Positions 24,579 to 31,838 of a stretch of DNA of 31,838 nucleotides are shown here, one piece after another; positions within the stretch are counted from its first letter, which is position 1, and each line of letters begins with the position of its first letter. The notes under the pieces are model-generated. The model was not told the DNA's origin, did not search any database, and saw only the letters and a list, made by a program, of their open reading frames with translations. The stretch comes from an uncultured Eubacteriales bacterium (lineage in GTDB: Bacteria; Bacillota; Clostridia; Oscillospirales; CAG-382), in contig URVJ01000024.1 of assembly GCA_900551295.1 (NCBI GenBank), forward strand, positions 1 through 31,838, given 5' to 3'. The position numbers were made by a program, and so were the translations under genes.

Positions 24579-25334
24579 GTGAGAAAGAAAATAATAGCAG
24601 GAAACTGGAAAATGAATAAGACTCCGACCGAAACCAAGGCGTTTCTTGAGGAGCTTAAACCCGTAGTAGCAGGAAAGACAGGCTGCGATGTAATCGTGTG
24701 CGTTCCTTTCGTTGACCTCCCTACCGCAGTTGACGCGTGCAAGGGTACAAATATCAAGGTCGGCGCACAGAACGTTCACTTCGCACCCAACGGAGCATAT
24801 ACCGGCGAAGTAAGCGCGGCAATGCTTGTCGATCTCGGCGTTGAATACGTTATAATCGGTCATAGCGAAAGAAGACAGTATTTCGCAGAAACCGACGAAA
24901 CCGTAAATATGAGAACCAAGGCTGCACTTGAGGCAGGACTTAAAGTTATACTCTGCGTAGGCGAGCTTGAAAAGGAACGCGAACAGGGTATCACCGCAGA
25001 AATCCTCGGCAAGCAGACTAAGGTTGACCTTATGGGCGTTACAGCAGAGCAGATGAAGAACGTAATCATCGCTTACGAACCCGTATGGGCTATCGGAACA
25101 GGTAAGGTTGCAACAACCGAACAGGCTGACGAGGCTTGCGGCGTTGTAAGAAGCGTTGTAGCTGAAATGTTCGGCAAGGACGTTGCGGATAAAACTGCAG
25201 TTCAGTACGGCGGCTCCATGAACGCAAAGAACTGCGCAGAACTTCTCAAGTGCGAGAACGTTGACGGCGGACTTATCGGCGGCGCATCTCTCAAGAGCGC
25301 AGATTTCGGTATAATCGTTGACGCTGCTCAGTAA
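24579..25334 (+). CDS. tpiA: Triose-phosphate isomerase
   Basis: 251 aa from GTG 24579, chosen because it gives the family start MRKKIIAGNWKMN and GAAGG lies 9 nt upstream; a TTG three codons earlier is the alternative. It interconverts DHAP and glyceraldehyde-3-phosphate. Catalytic residues are in NWKMNKT (Lys), IIGHSERRQYF (His) and AYEPVWAIGTGK (Glu on loop 6), and the phosphate is bound by QYGGSMNAKN and GLIGGASL. No clear promoter was found in the 45 bp after repeat copy F, so it may be read from pgk through the repeat or from a promoter inside it. Confidence 0.97.
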   Translation: MRKKIIAGNWKMNKTPTETKAFLEELKPVVAGKTGCDVIVCVPFVDLPTAVDACKGTNIKVGAQNVHFAPNGAYTGEVSAAMLVDLGVEYVIIGHSERRQYFAETDETVNMRTKAALEAGLKVILCVGELEKEREQGITAEILGKQTKVDLMGVTAEQMKNVIIAYEPVWAIGTGKVATTEQADEACGVVRSVVAEMFGKDVADKTAVQYGGSMNAKNCAELLKCENVDGGLIGGASLKSADFGIIVDAAQ

Positions 25335-25357
25335 TCTGAGTTTATAAAGCATAATTT

Positions 25358-25400
25358 AAGGCTAAGTACGTGATTGTTTTCGTACTCAGCCTTTTCTTTT
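25358..25400. terminator. Bidirectional terminator between tpiA and the kinase gene
   Basis: AAGGCTAAGTACG (25358-25370) pairs with CGTACTCAGCCTT (25381-25393): 12 of 13 positions, 10-nt loop, then TTCTTTT on the plus strand. It lies between convergent genes. The T-run is better on the plus side, so it mainly ends tpiA. Confidence 0.8.
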
Positions 25401-25429
25401 TGTACTTGTTTTTGCCGTCAGGAATCAAT

Positions 25430-27049
25430 TTACGGCTGCTTTGCCTCGTCAAGCTCAAACCAGAAAGTGCTGCCTTCGTGCAGCGTGCTTTCAACTCCGA
25501 AACAAGCCGAATGTTTGGTCAGAATTTCCTTTACTATGGATAGACCTATGCCAGAACCCACGACGTTTCGCTTGTGGTTCTTGTCGCTCTTGTAGTATCT
25601 GTCCCAGATGTAAGGCAGCTCGTTTTCGGGTATGCCCTCTCCCGAATCCCTGACCTCGACGCGTATCTTGCCGTCCTTTACGGTCTGAATTACCTTTACG
25701 GTCTTGTCCTCGCCGGTATAATTTACGGCGTTGTCGATAAGATTAAGTATGACCTGCGACATCTTCATGGCGTCGCATACGCAATACGCTTTTCTGTCGT
25801 ATTCAAGCAATACCTTGTAGCCGTTGTTGAGATAAAGCATCTTGTACCGCGCAACAAGCTTTTCAAGCATTTCGGTGAAATTCAGATTTTCCGGCTCAAG
25901 CTTTTCAATGCCGTTCTGGAGCTTTGTAAGGTCGAGAATGTTGTTTACAAACTCGGTAAGACGTCTTGCCTCGTCGATTATTACCTGAACGTTTTCGGGC
26001 GTGTTTTCTCCCGGGAGGTCTCGCATTGCCTCGCTGTATCCTATAATCATGGTAAGCGGCGTTCTCATGTCGTGCGAGACGTTTGCCATAAGCTCTCGCC
26101 TTAACGTTTCAACCTTGCCCAGTTCGCTTGCCGTGTAGTTCAGGGTATCGTTTAACTGTTCGATTTCGGAATATCCCCTGCCGTCGAAATGCGTGTCGTA
26201 TTTGCCGCTTGCAAGCTCTTTTGCAGAGCTGTTTATCTTTTCGATAGGCTTTGATATGAACTTTGCGACAAGGAACGAGGTTATCAGCGACAGCACCGTT
26301 ACAAACACCGTAACCGCCATGTTCTGGTATCTCAGCGTTGACACGGTGGAATCGAGAGGCGTTACGCGCGTTTCCGCAACCACCATTTTTTCCGAACCGT
26401 CGGACATGGTCTTTATCTTTGCGTAAAGCAGATCGTTGTGAACGTCGTTGTTGAAAAACAGTGCGGGAGCATGGCTTCTTTTGTACTTTGACTTGCTTTC
26501 ATCGCCCGTGTCGGTCTCAGCATCAGTATTATCTGTGCCGTCACCGCTGTCAGGTGCGTTTTCGGGACGTTCTCCGGGCTTTATAAACGCCATAAAGCTG
26601 CGGTCGTTCTTTCCGATATAGAACCGCGAACATTCTCCGCTGTTGTCAAGCGCCTCTGAATATATGCCGTACAGCTCGTATATGCCTATGCCGTACATGA
26701 CGGGGCCGTAATCCTCGCCCGACTCGTACTCGCTGCTAAAGGCGTCGGTGTCTATTACGCGAAGGCTCATCTGTCCGTTTCCGGCAAGATACGACATAGC
26801 CGTCTGGATATTGTCGGAGTCAAGATTGTCGCAGACGTAATTTGCCGCCTTTTTTAACTCGTTTTTCTTTACCGAATAGTAAAACGCACTGAAAAATACC
26901 GTCTGACACAGCCACAGCACGACAAGCATTGCCGCGGCAACTCCCATAAAGCAGCAGTATATCTTCCAGCGCACGCGCATTGAACGGCGCGGTTTCTTTT
27001 TCTTTTCCGAAGATTTCGGAACGTCATGCTTGTTTTCAGTCTGCGTCAA
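25430..27049 (-). CDS. Membrane sensor histidine kinase
   Basis: 539 aa if started at TTG 27049, 12 nt after AGAGGAG; a TTG at 27061 is in frame but abuts that site. Basic N-terminus, membrane segment 1 (about 29-56), extracellular sensor (about 57-243) with an acidic low-complexity insert (GDGTDNTDAETDTGDES), membrane segment 2 (about 244-264), HAMP (about 265-315), HisKA with His at about 326 (ANVSHDMRTPLTM), and HATPase with NLIDNAVNY, DSGEGI, WDRYYKSDKN and GSGIGLSIV. All catalytic motifs are present. The start overlaps the end of the response-regulator gene, so the two are translationally coupled. The signal sensed is unknown. Confidence 0.92.
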   Translation of the reverse strand: MTQTENKHDVPKSSEKKKKPRRSMRVRWKIYCCFMGVAAAMLVVLWLCQTVFFSAFYYSVKKNELKKAANYVCDNLDSDNIQTAMSYLAGNGQMSLRVIDTDAFSSEYESGEDYGPVMYGIGIYELYGIYSEALDNSGECSRFYIGKNDRSFMAFIKPGERPENAPDSGDGTDNTDAETDTGDESKSKYKRSHAPALFFNNDVHNDLLYAKIKTMSDGSEKMVVAETRVTPLDSTVSTLRYQNMAVTVFVTVLSLITSFLVAKFISKPIEKINSSAKELASGKYDTHFDGRGYSEIEQLNDTLNYTASELGKVETLRRELMANVSHDMRTPLTMIIGYSEAMRDLPGENTPENVQVIIDEARRLTEFVNNILDLTKLQNGIEKLEPENLNFTEMLEKLVARYKMLYLNNGYKVLLEYDRKAYCVCDAMKMSQVILNLIDNAVNYTGEDKTVKVIQTVKDGKIRVEVRDSGEGIPENELPYIWDRYYKSDKNHKRNVVGSGIGLSIVKEILTKHSACFGVESTLHEGSTFWFELDEAKQP

Positions 27050-27701
27050 AACGGTAGCCAACTCCTCTCAGGGTGACAATGTGATTGCTGCAGCTTCCGA
27101 GATTTTTGCGAAGCAGCTTTATGTGAGTGTCGAGCGTTCTGTCGTCGCCGAAAAAGTCGTACCCCCATACGTTGCTTATCAGTTTTTCACGCGTAAGCGC
27201 AATGCCCTTGTTTTTTATGAGATAGAATAACAGGTCGTATTCTTTTGGCGTAAGGTCGGCGCGCTTTCCGTCAACGTAAACTATTCTGCCGGCAAAATCA
27301 ACCTTTAAGTTTCCGCACTCAAATAAATCTCCCGACACGTTGTTTACGCGCTTTAATATCGCGGCAACCCTCATCATAAGCTCTTTGGGCGAGAACGGCT
27401 TTACGACGTAATCGTCTATTCCGGTTTCAAAGCCGTGCAGCTTGTCGTATTCCTCTCCTCTTGCCGAAAGCATTATAACGGGTGTGTTCTTTGTCTTTTT
27501 AAGTTCTCTGCAAACGGTAAAGCCGTCTATGTCGGGCATCATTATGTCGAGTATTACAAGGTCGAAATCCTTGTTTTTGAAAAGCTCGACAGCCGTCATT
27601 CCGTCGGGAGCTTCCGTTACGTCATATCCCTCAAAAACGGCGTATTTGCTTATAAGTCTGCGTATTTTTCCCTCGTCGTCAACAACAAGCAGCTTGTACA
27701 T
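27036..27701 (-). CDS. OmpR-family response regulator
   Basis: 221 aa from ATG 27701, chosen because AAAGGAG lies 11 nt upstream; a GTG four codons earlier overlaps that site. Receiver domain with VVDDEG acidic pair, phosphoacceptor Asp in LVILDIMMPDIDG, the Ser of MLSARGEE at the Thr/Ser switch position, and Lys in VVKPFSPKEL. The winged-helix output domain has LTPKEYDLLFYLIKNKG and DTHIKLLRKNLG, and ends VTLRGVGYRFDAD. Partner of the overlapping kinase downstream. A TTCACA-17-TATTGT promoter candidate lies on the minus strand near 27732-27760, next to an 11-bp palindrome TCACAATGTGA that could be an operator. Confidence 0.93.
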   Translation of the reverse strand: MYKLLVVDDEGKIRRLISKYAVFEGYDVTEAPDGMTAVELFKNKDFDLVILDIMMPDIDGFTVCRELKKTKNTPVIMLSARGEEYDKLHGFETGIDDYVVKPFSPKELMMRVAAILKRVNNVSGDLFECGNLKVDFAGRIVYVDGKRADLTPKEYDLLFYLIKNKGIALTREKLISNVWGYDFFGDDRTLDTHIKLLRKNLGSCSNHIVTLRGVGYRFDAD

Positions 27702-27816
27702 CTTCTGCCGCACTCCTTTTCGTGTTTTCTTACAATATTAATTTATACTCACAATGTGAAAATCCCGTGATTATACTGTAAACAAAGAAAACAACCGTTC
27801 CGCCCTTCAAAAACTG

Positions 27817-27845
27817 TTGATTTTTATAAGCGCGTATGTTATAAT
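27817..27845 (+). promoter_or_regulatory. Promoter of the DivIVA-like/PqqD-like pair
   Basis: TTGATT (27817-27822), 17 bp, TATAAT (27840-27845). The leader is about 65 nt. Confidence 0.7.
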
Positions 27846-27916
27846 AAGTTTATATATGTATATTATATACTGATAAGCGTATAATTTCAAGTTTACGGCA
27901 AGGGAGTTTGACAGAT

Positions 27917-28750
27917 TTGGATAAGGAAAACACGGCACCCGAAAAATTGTTCGGCACTTCTATGTTCGGTTACAGCAAAAACGACGTCAACAAATACGTC
28001 GAGGTTCAGAACGTTATATATTCCAACATGAAAAGCGAGCTTGAGGGTGAAATACGCTCTCTTGAATCAAAACTTTCGGACGCCGAGAAGACGTCTGAGC
28101 TTCTTGAAAAAGCAAAAGGAGAGATTACCGCTCTCGAAAACGAGAAAACATCTCTTGAAAACGCAATAAAGGCGCAGGGCGACGAACTCTCGGAAAAAGA
28201 GGGCGTTATTACGTCGCTGCAAACAAAAAACTCTGACCTTGAGTCCGAACTTTCCGAGAAAAGCAGACAATATACCGAGCTTTCCGAAAAGCTTGAAAGA
28301 CAAACGTCGGTAATAAACGATAAAAGCACGTCCGAAACCGATCTTCGCGCAAGGCTGTCCGAAAAGGACGCGGAAAACCTTGAAAAGGACGCAAAGATTG
28401 CGGAACTCGAAAACAGGATCTCCGAGCTTTCGTCGGAGCTTGAAAACAGCATAAGCACCGAAGAAATATCCGAGGTTCTTTCCGAGGCGAGAAATCAGGC
28501 AAAACAGCTTCTCGACAGAGCGAGAACCGCTGCGGACAAAATTGTTTCCGACGCACGTGAAAAGGCTCACTCCGACGCGCAGAGAACAGTCTCCGAAAGC
28601 CAGCAGCTTGTCAAGACAAACATAGAGCGCGTAAAATATCTCAACCGCCGCAAAAGCGAGCTGTCCGAAATATTCAAGGATCATAAAAACAAGGTAGACT
28701 CTTTCTTCAACTCAATTTCCGATTCGTTAAAGGACTCGGACAACAAATAA
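27917..28750 (+). CDS. DivIVA-like coiled-coil protein
   Basis: 277 aa from TTG 27917, 10 nt after AAGGGAG; a TTG three codons upstream is only 1 nt from that site. The N-terminus has the DivIVA-type lipid-binding motif FGYSKNDVNKYVEVQN (about 17-32). Then comes a very long Glu/Lys/Ser/Leu heptad coiled coil (about 35-195) built from repeated ELSEK-like units, and a second helix with Ala-rich ARNQAKQLLDRARTAADKIVSDAREKAHSDAQ, also typical of DivIVA/SepF-area proteins. It may mark cell poles or division sites, as DivIVA and GpsB do; exact role unknown. It precedes the PqqD-like gene by 23 bp. Confidence 0.85.
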   Translation: MDKENTAPEKLFGTSMFGYSKNDVNKYVEVQNVIYSNMKSELEGEIRSLESKLSDAEKTSELLEKAKGEITALENEKTSLENAIKAQGDELSEKEGVITSLQTKNSDLESELSEKSRQYTELSEKLERQTSVINDKSTSETDLRARLSEKDAENLEKDAKIAELENRISELSSELENSISTEEISEVLSEARNQAKQLLDRARTAADKIVSDAREKAHSDAQRTVSESQQLVKTNIERVKYLNRRKSELSEIFKDHKNKVDSFFNSISDSLKDSDNK

Positions 28751-28773
28751 TCAGTTACAGGGGGTAAACCGTA

Positions 28774-29040
28774 ATGAAGATCAAAGACGGATTCATTTTA
28801 AGAAAAATCGCCGACACATATATGGTAATCGCCGTGGGAGACGCCGCAAAAGATTTCGGCGGTATGATAAGCCTCAATGAGACGGGCGCTTTTCTCTGGG
28901 AAAAGCTTGAGGGCGGCTGTGACAATGAAAAAACTCTCGTAAAAGCCCTGACCGACGAATACGACGTCGATGAAGTTACGGCACTGCGCGATGTAAAAGC
29001 ATTCATGAAAAAAATTTCCGACGCAGGATTTGCCGAATAA
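28774..29040 (+). CDS. PqqD-family protein (RiPP recognition element fold)
   Basis: 88 aa stand-alone PqqD-like domain: KIKDGFILRKIADTYMVIAVG, then GGMISLNETGAFLWEKLEGG, a helical ALTDEYDVDEVTALRDVKAFMKKI, and LIKE-tail DAGFAE. This winged-helix fold binds leader peptides of RiPP precursors when paired with a radical SAM enzyme. No radical SAM or other maturase is in the window. Stand-alone copies are common in Clostridia with unknown role. A GGGGG ribosome site lies before the ATG. It is cotranscribed with the DivIVA-like gene and closed by a strong terminator. Confidence 0.88.
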   Translation: MKIKDGFILRKIADTYMVIAVGDAAKDFGGMISLNETGAFLWEKLEGGCDNEKTLVKALTDEYDVDEVTALRDVKAFMKKISDAGFAE

Positions 29041-29076
29041 TGATCCGCAATTTATTTGCGAAAAAACTTGATTTAT

Positions 29077-29110
29077 ACGCTCTGCATTTACTTGCAGGGC
29101 GTTTGTTTTT
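29077..29110 (+). terminator. Rho-independent terminator after the PqqD-like gene
   Basis: ACGCTCTGCA, 6-nt loop, TGCAGGGCGT (10-bp stem with one G-T), then TTGTTTTT. It lies 37 nt after the stop codon. Confidence 0.85.
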
Positions 29111-29219
29111 GCCGCGGATTTTAATTTAAACAAAAATTACCTCTTTATTTACCGCGTTTTCTGCGCAAACTTCTTTTGCGGATAAAAATCCGCGAACCTT
29201 TTTCAAGGAGGTACAGGAA

Positions 29220-29468
29220 ATGCATTTTTCCAAAAATCCTTATCCGGACAAAAACGACGGAAAGTACAAGTATTCGTCTCACAAGGAACGCGTCCGTCTT
29301 AAAATTCTCGATGTCGGCGCTCCGGCGTTTCCCGATGACGAGGACTTTACAAACAACGGCAAAGTGCCTATCTATGAGGGCTATATTCCCACGGATCCTC
29401 TCGGAAGCTGGACAGGCAAACCCGAAAATCCCGACGAAGAACCCGTTCAGGACGCAGACGACCTTTAA
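29220..29468 (+). CDS. Small acidic hypothetical protein with a conserved-looking C-terminal tail
   Basis: 82 aa, no signal peptide, no cysteine. AAGGAGG lies 8 nt before the ATG, which supports translation. The N-terminus is charged (SKNPYPDKNDGKYKYSSHKE), the middle has VRLKILDVGAPAFPDDEDF, and the tail reads YIPTDPLGSWTGKPENPDEE followed by PVQDADDL. Similar GSxTGxP plus PVQDADDL tails are, to my recollection, found in other small clostridial proteins of unknown function. It lies after the PqqD terminator and before a strong promoter, so it may have its own transcript; I see no clear promoter. A 6-bp hairpin GCGGAT/ATCCGC (29178-29193) precedes the ribosome site. Confidence 0.65.
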   Translation: MHFSKNPYPDKNDGKYKYSSHKERVRLKILDVGAPAFPDDEDFTNNGKVPIYEGYIPTDPLGSWTGKPENPDEEPVQDADDL

Positions 29469-29502
29469 GCAATATCCCCTTTCTTTTTATGCGGACGGCA
29501 TA

Positions 29503-29531
29503 TTGACAAAATCGAACATTTGTGCTATAAT
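29503..29531 (+). promoter_or_regulatory. Perfect consensus sigma-A promoter upstream of the candidate RNA
   Basis: TTGACA (29503-29508), exactly 17 bp, TATAAT (29526-29531): both boxes match the consensus without a change, the strongest promoter in the window. Confidence 0.85.
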
Positions 29532-29537
29532 ATAACC

Positions 29538-29718
29538 GTTCCGGAAATTTCCGGCAGCAAAAAGAAAAGCCGGGACAAAACACTTGCAAAACAGTGGTAA
29601 AAAATACGTCCGGTAAAGGATAAAAGGACGGTGCGCCTTTGCATAAGGCTGTAAACACGTATCTTTCGGCAGAAGATGCGGCTTGTTTTATGGCTTTGAA
29701 TATGCAAAGGCGTTTTTT
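29538..29718 (+). ncRNA. Candidate ~180-nt structured RNA or leader of the tail gene
   Basis: Between the consensus promoter and the phage tail gene, with no ORF. It begins with palindrome CCGGAAATTTCCGG (29541-29554). The 3' part is a long branched hairpin: CGCCTTTGCATA (29634-29645) pairs perfectly with TATGCAAAGGCG (29701-29712), enclosing a second stem CGTATCTT/AAGATGCG (29658-29680, one G-T pair), and is followed at once by TTTTTT (29713-29718). It can be read either as a small RNA ending in its own terminator, or as an attenuated 5' leader of the downstream gene, whose ATG is 31 nt further on. It does not match any riboswitch class I could recall. Confidence 0.45.
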
Positions 29719-29749
29719 CGCGCAAAAAAATAAAGAAAGGAAGAAAATT

Positions 29750-31838
29750 ATGATAAAAATATCAGGCAGAAAACTGATCATGCCGCAGAACGAAAGGTAT
29801 ATCGGCTTTCTCAAGGACAACCTTGCCGAAAAACGCGAGTTCCTTATATCGGACAAAGCTCTTTCGGCGCTTGAATTCAGAATAGACGTAGAAAATCCGG
29901 CTTGTACCGTAACGCCTGAAAAGACGGTCGGGGAGGACGGGTATGCGCGCCTTACATGGGAAATAGGAAGCGGGGTGACCTCGGTTCACGGGAGAATAAG
30001 AGTGCAGTTAAGAGCGCTCGATCCCGACGGCGCAATGGTCTGGCACAGCGAAATATGCGACTTTTTTATCGGAAATTCGGTTGACGCACAGTCGCAGTAT
30101 TCCGACGCGGATCTGTCGGGCTTTGAACAGATCGAAAAAAAGGTGCTGTCGTCAAAGCTTGCCGCGCAAAGTGCGGCAGATGAGGCAAAACAGTATGCAG
30201 GCAAGGCTACTCTCTCGGCGTCCGAGCTTTCTTCGTCGGTCACGGCTCTGAATTCTCACATTGAAAGCAAATCAAATCCGCACGGCGTTACAAAGGCACA
30301 GCTCGGACTGGGCAGCGTTGACAACACGTCGGACAAAAACAAACCCGTAAGCGACGCCGTTAAGGCAGAACTTGACAAAAAGGCAAACCATGCCGCCGTA
30401 CAGACCGCAATAAACGTTCTCGGCGAAACAATGAACGCTCACAACGATTCAAAAAACAATCCTCACAGCGTAACCAAAGCGCAGATTGGTCTTTCAAACG
30501 TAGACAATACAGCTGACAAAGACAAACCCGTAAGCGACGCTGTCAAAACCGAGCTTAGCAAGAAAGCAGATGCCGAAAATCTTAATTCGCATACCGAAAA
30601 CACGTCAAATCCGCACGGCGTAACGGCAGAACAGGTCGGTGCTTACGGCTGTCAGGAGGTTGATAACAAACTGTCGGCACGTGCAAAACTGCTGCACAGT
30701 CACAGAACCGCAAGCAGCGGAATCAGGCAGGAAATAAATCTGACGGAACGCACCATTATAGCTGCAGACATTTCAGAATCGGGGCGGATCTCGGACAAGC
30801 AGCTTTACGGCGCAGGCACAACATTTATTTTTGACGTGTCAGGCACAATAAGCATAAAGGGTACAATGGACTCGCAGGGAGAACTCAAAAACGGAAGAAC
30901 GACGGTTTTCAGACACTATCCGTCAGAAACGTTCTCACCGCTTGAATTTGAAGAAACCTTCACAGTACAGAAAGGCTCATCGCTTACCTTGTATTTATCA
31001 GCAGGAAAGTGCGATTTTGATTATTTTTACGAAACTTCGCAAACTGACGGTTTCATGACGTCTGCCGACAAAGCAAAGCTTGACGGACTTCCGAACGACG
31101 CGTATTCAAAATCCGAAACCGACAGCAAGATAGACCTGCTCTCGCTCAAAGCCGAAAAGAGCGGCGAAGCTTTAAGAATATCCGACGCGTGCGAACTGGA
31201 ACAGACGGCAGACGTTACGCTTACAAGTGACGCTATGATTGATTTTTCCGCAGTGTCGGTTAAAAAGTACGGCAAAAATCTGATTCCGTATCCGTATATG
31301 GAAATGACAAAGACCGTAAACGGTATCACTTTTACCGATAACGGAGATGGCAGCATTACGGTAAACGGAACAGCAACAGCAAATGCAATATACTTTGTTA
31401 GAACGAATACTAATTTTACTGTGGAGAAAGGAATATATACATTATCAGGTTGTCCGACCGGCGGAAATAAATCATCTTATTCCCTTGGGATAGATGTTTA
31501 CAATGACAAAACATGGCTTAAAAATTTTTTTGATTATGGCGAAGGTGTATTTGTTGACCTAACCTCAAGTGTCTTTACAGGGTTACCTGTGTATATACGT
31601 GTTGTCACCGGAACAACAGTCAACAATCTTGTATTCAAACCAATGCTTGAACTCGGAAACGCTGCGACGGACTACGAGCCGTACAAAGCGCCCGTGACGT
31701 ACACACCCGACAGCGACGGAAAAGTATCGGGTGTTACGCTTGGTTCTGACACTGCTACGCTTACGACCGACACGAGCGGAGTTATTATCAATGCAAAATA
31801 CAAAAAGGACATAACAAAAGCGTTTGAAGAACTCGAAA
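29750..31838 (+). CDS. Phage baseplate/tail-fibre protein (partial, runs off the window)
   Basis: At least 696 aa, no stop before the window end. ATG follows AAAGGAAG. The first ~120 residues (MIKISGRKLIMPQNERYIGF..., YARLTWEIGSG, MVWHSEICDFFIG) resemble the N-terminal attachment domain of BppU-like baseplate proteins. Then come phage tail-fibre repeats NPHGVTKAQLGLGSVDNT and relatives starting at residues about 176, 237 and 287 (bases 30275, 30458, 30608), each with DKxKPVSDAVK linkers in the first two. The C-terminal part has a carbohydrate-binding-like or host-recognition module (GDGSITVNGTATANAIYF) and ends with FKPMLELGNAATDYEPYK, a common phage sequence. Bases 31380-31640 are visibly more AT-rich than their flanks. 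It is probably the edge of a prophage or tail-derived particle. Confidence 0.85.
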   Translation, partial: MIKISGRKLIMPQNERYIGFLKDNLAEKREFLISDKALSALEFRIDVENPACTVTPEKTVGEDGYARLTWEIGSGVTSVHGRIRVQLRALDPDGAMVWHSEICDFFIGNSVDAQSQYSDADLSGFEQIEKKVLSSKLAAQSAADEAKQYAGKATLSASELSSSVTALNSHIESKSNPHGVTKAQLGLGSVDNTSDKNKPVSDAVKAELDKKANHAAVQTAINVLGETMNAHNDSKNNPHSVTKAQIGLSNVDNTADKDKPVSDAVKTELSKKADAENLNSHTENTSNPHGVTAEQVGAYGCQEVDNKLSARAKLLHSHRTASSGIRQEINLTERTIIAADISESGRISDKQLYGAGTTFIFDVSGTISIKGTMDSQGELKNGRTTVFRHYPSETFSPLEFEETFTVQKGSSLTLYLSAGKCDFDYFYETSQTDGFMTSADKAKLDGLPNDAYSKSETDSKIDLLSLKAEKSGEALRISDACELEQTADVTLTSDAMIDFSAVSVKKYGKNLIPYPYMEMTKTVNGITFTDNGDGSITVNGTATANAIYFVRTNTNFTVEKGIYTLSGCPTGGNKSSYSLGIDVYNDKTWLKNFFDYGEGVFVDLTSSVFTGLPVYIRVVTGTTVNNLVFKPMLELGNAATDYEPYKAPVTYTPDSDGKVSGVTLGSDTATLTTDTSGVIINAKYKKDITKAFEELE

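Noticed and set aside
24522..25352. 276-aa open frame on the minus strand
   Set aside because: Complete antisense shadow of tpiA, with a Cys-rich nonsense composition.
29538..29718. 6S RNA, SRP RNA, T-box or known riboswitch identity for the candidate RNA
   Set aside because: The 5' and 3' ends do not pair as in 6S RNA, the SRP loop motif GGAAG...GCAG is absent, and no T-box sequence or remembered aptamer core is present.

Overview
The window looks like chromosomal DNA from a low-to-mid GC Gram-positive anaerobe of the Clostridia (Oscillospirales/Ruminococcaceae-like). This is inferred from strong AGGAGG ribosome sites, TTGACA-17-TATAAT promoters, heavy use of ATA, GTG and TTG codons, a circularly permuted RbgA GTPase, DivIVA-like and PqqD-like small proteins, and two consensus Spo0J/ParB parS sites. 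I have no database match to confirm the taxon.

Layout. 1-4785 is a minus-strand operon: DUF3298 lipoprotein, ruvA, a WG-repeat protein, ruvB and rbgA. 5270-7516 (minus) is a membrane-anchored G5/M23 peptidase, with one parS inside its 5' end and one just after its stop. It diverges from guaB (7800-9275). 9981-15285 (plus) is a run of a secreted two-domain protein, a PhoP/PhoR-type two-component system, YraN and an M19 dipeptidase, followed by thrC with its own promoter. 17531-21303 (minus) holds a Na/Ca exchanger-family protein, class II fba, and a GNAT-asnA pair. 21513-25334 (plus) holds birA, pgk and tpiA. 25430-27701 (minus) is a second two-component system. 27917-29040 is a DivIVA-like/PqqD-like pair. 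After a small protein and a candidate ~180-nt RNA, the window ends inside a phage baseplate/tail-fibre gene with NPHGVT repeats, the likely edge of a prophage or tail-derived particle.

The most unusual thing is not a gene. The four gene-free stretches longer than 450 bp (4786-5269, 9276-9980, 16863-17530, 23745-24578), plus the window's left edge and 19626-19787, are copies or fragments of one large composite repeat of about 650-760 bp when full. Modules keep the same order in the two full copies (C at 9285, F at 23752); partial copies carry only the left half (A, B) or right half (D, E). Every copy is read in the same direction as the gene whose 3' end precedes it. Several hairpins keep their pairing while their sequence changes: a 10-bp stem is completely re-sequenced between copies B and C, a GNNA-loop hairpin is rebuilt in D, and one stem in D pairs only if the minus strand is the RNA (a G-U wobble). 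This suggests a transcribed, structured RNA element, possibly also mobile because its outer ends are imperfect inverted repeats.

Functionally the genes are mostly housekeeping: recombination repair (ruvAB), ribosome assembly (rbgA), GMP synthesis (guaB), threonine and asparagine synthesis (thrC, asnA), biotinylation (birA) and glycolysis (fba, pgk, tpiA). Envelope sensing and remodelling functions sit among them.
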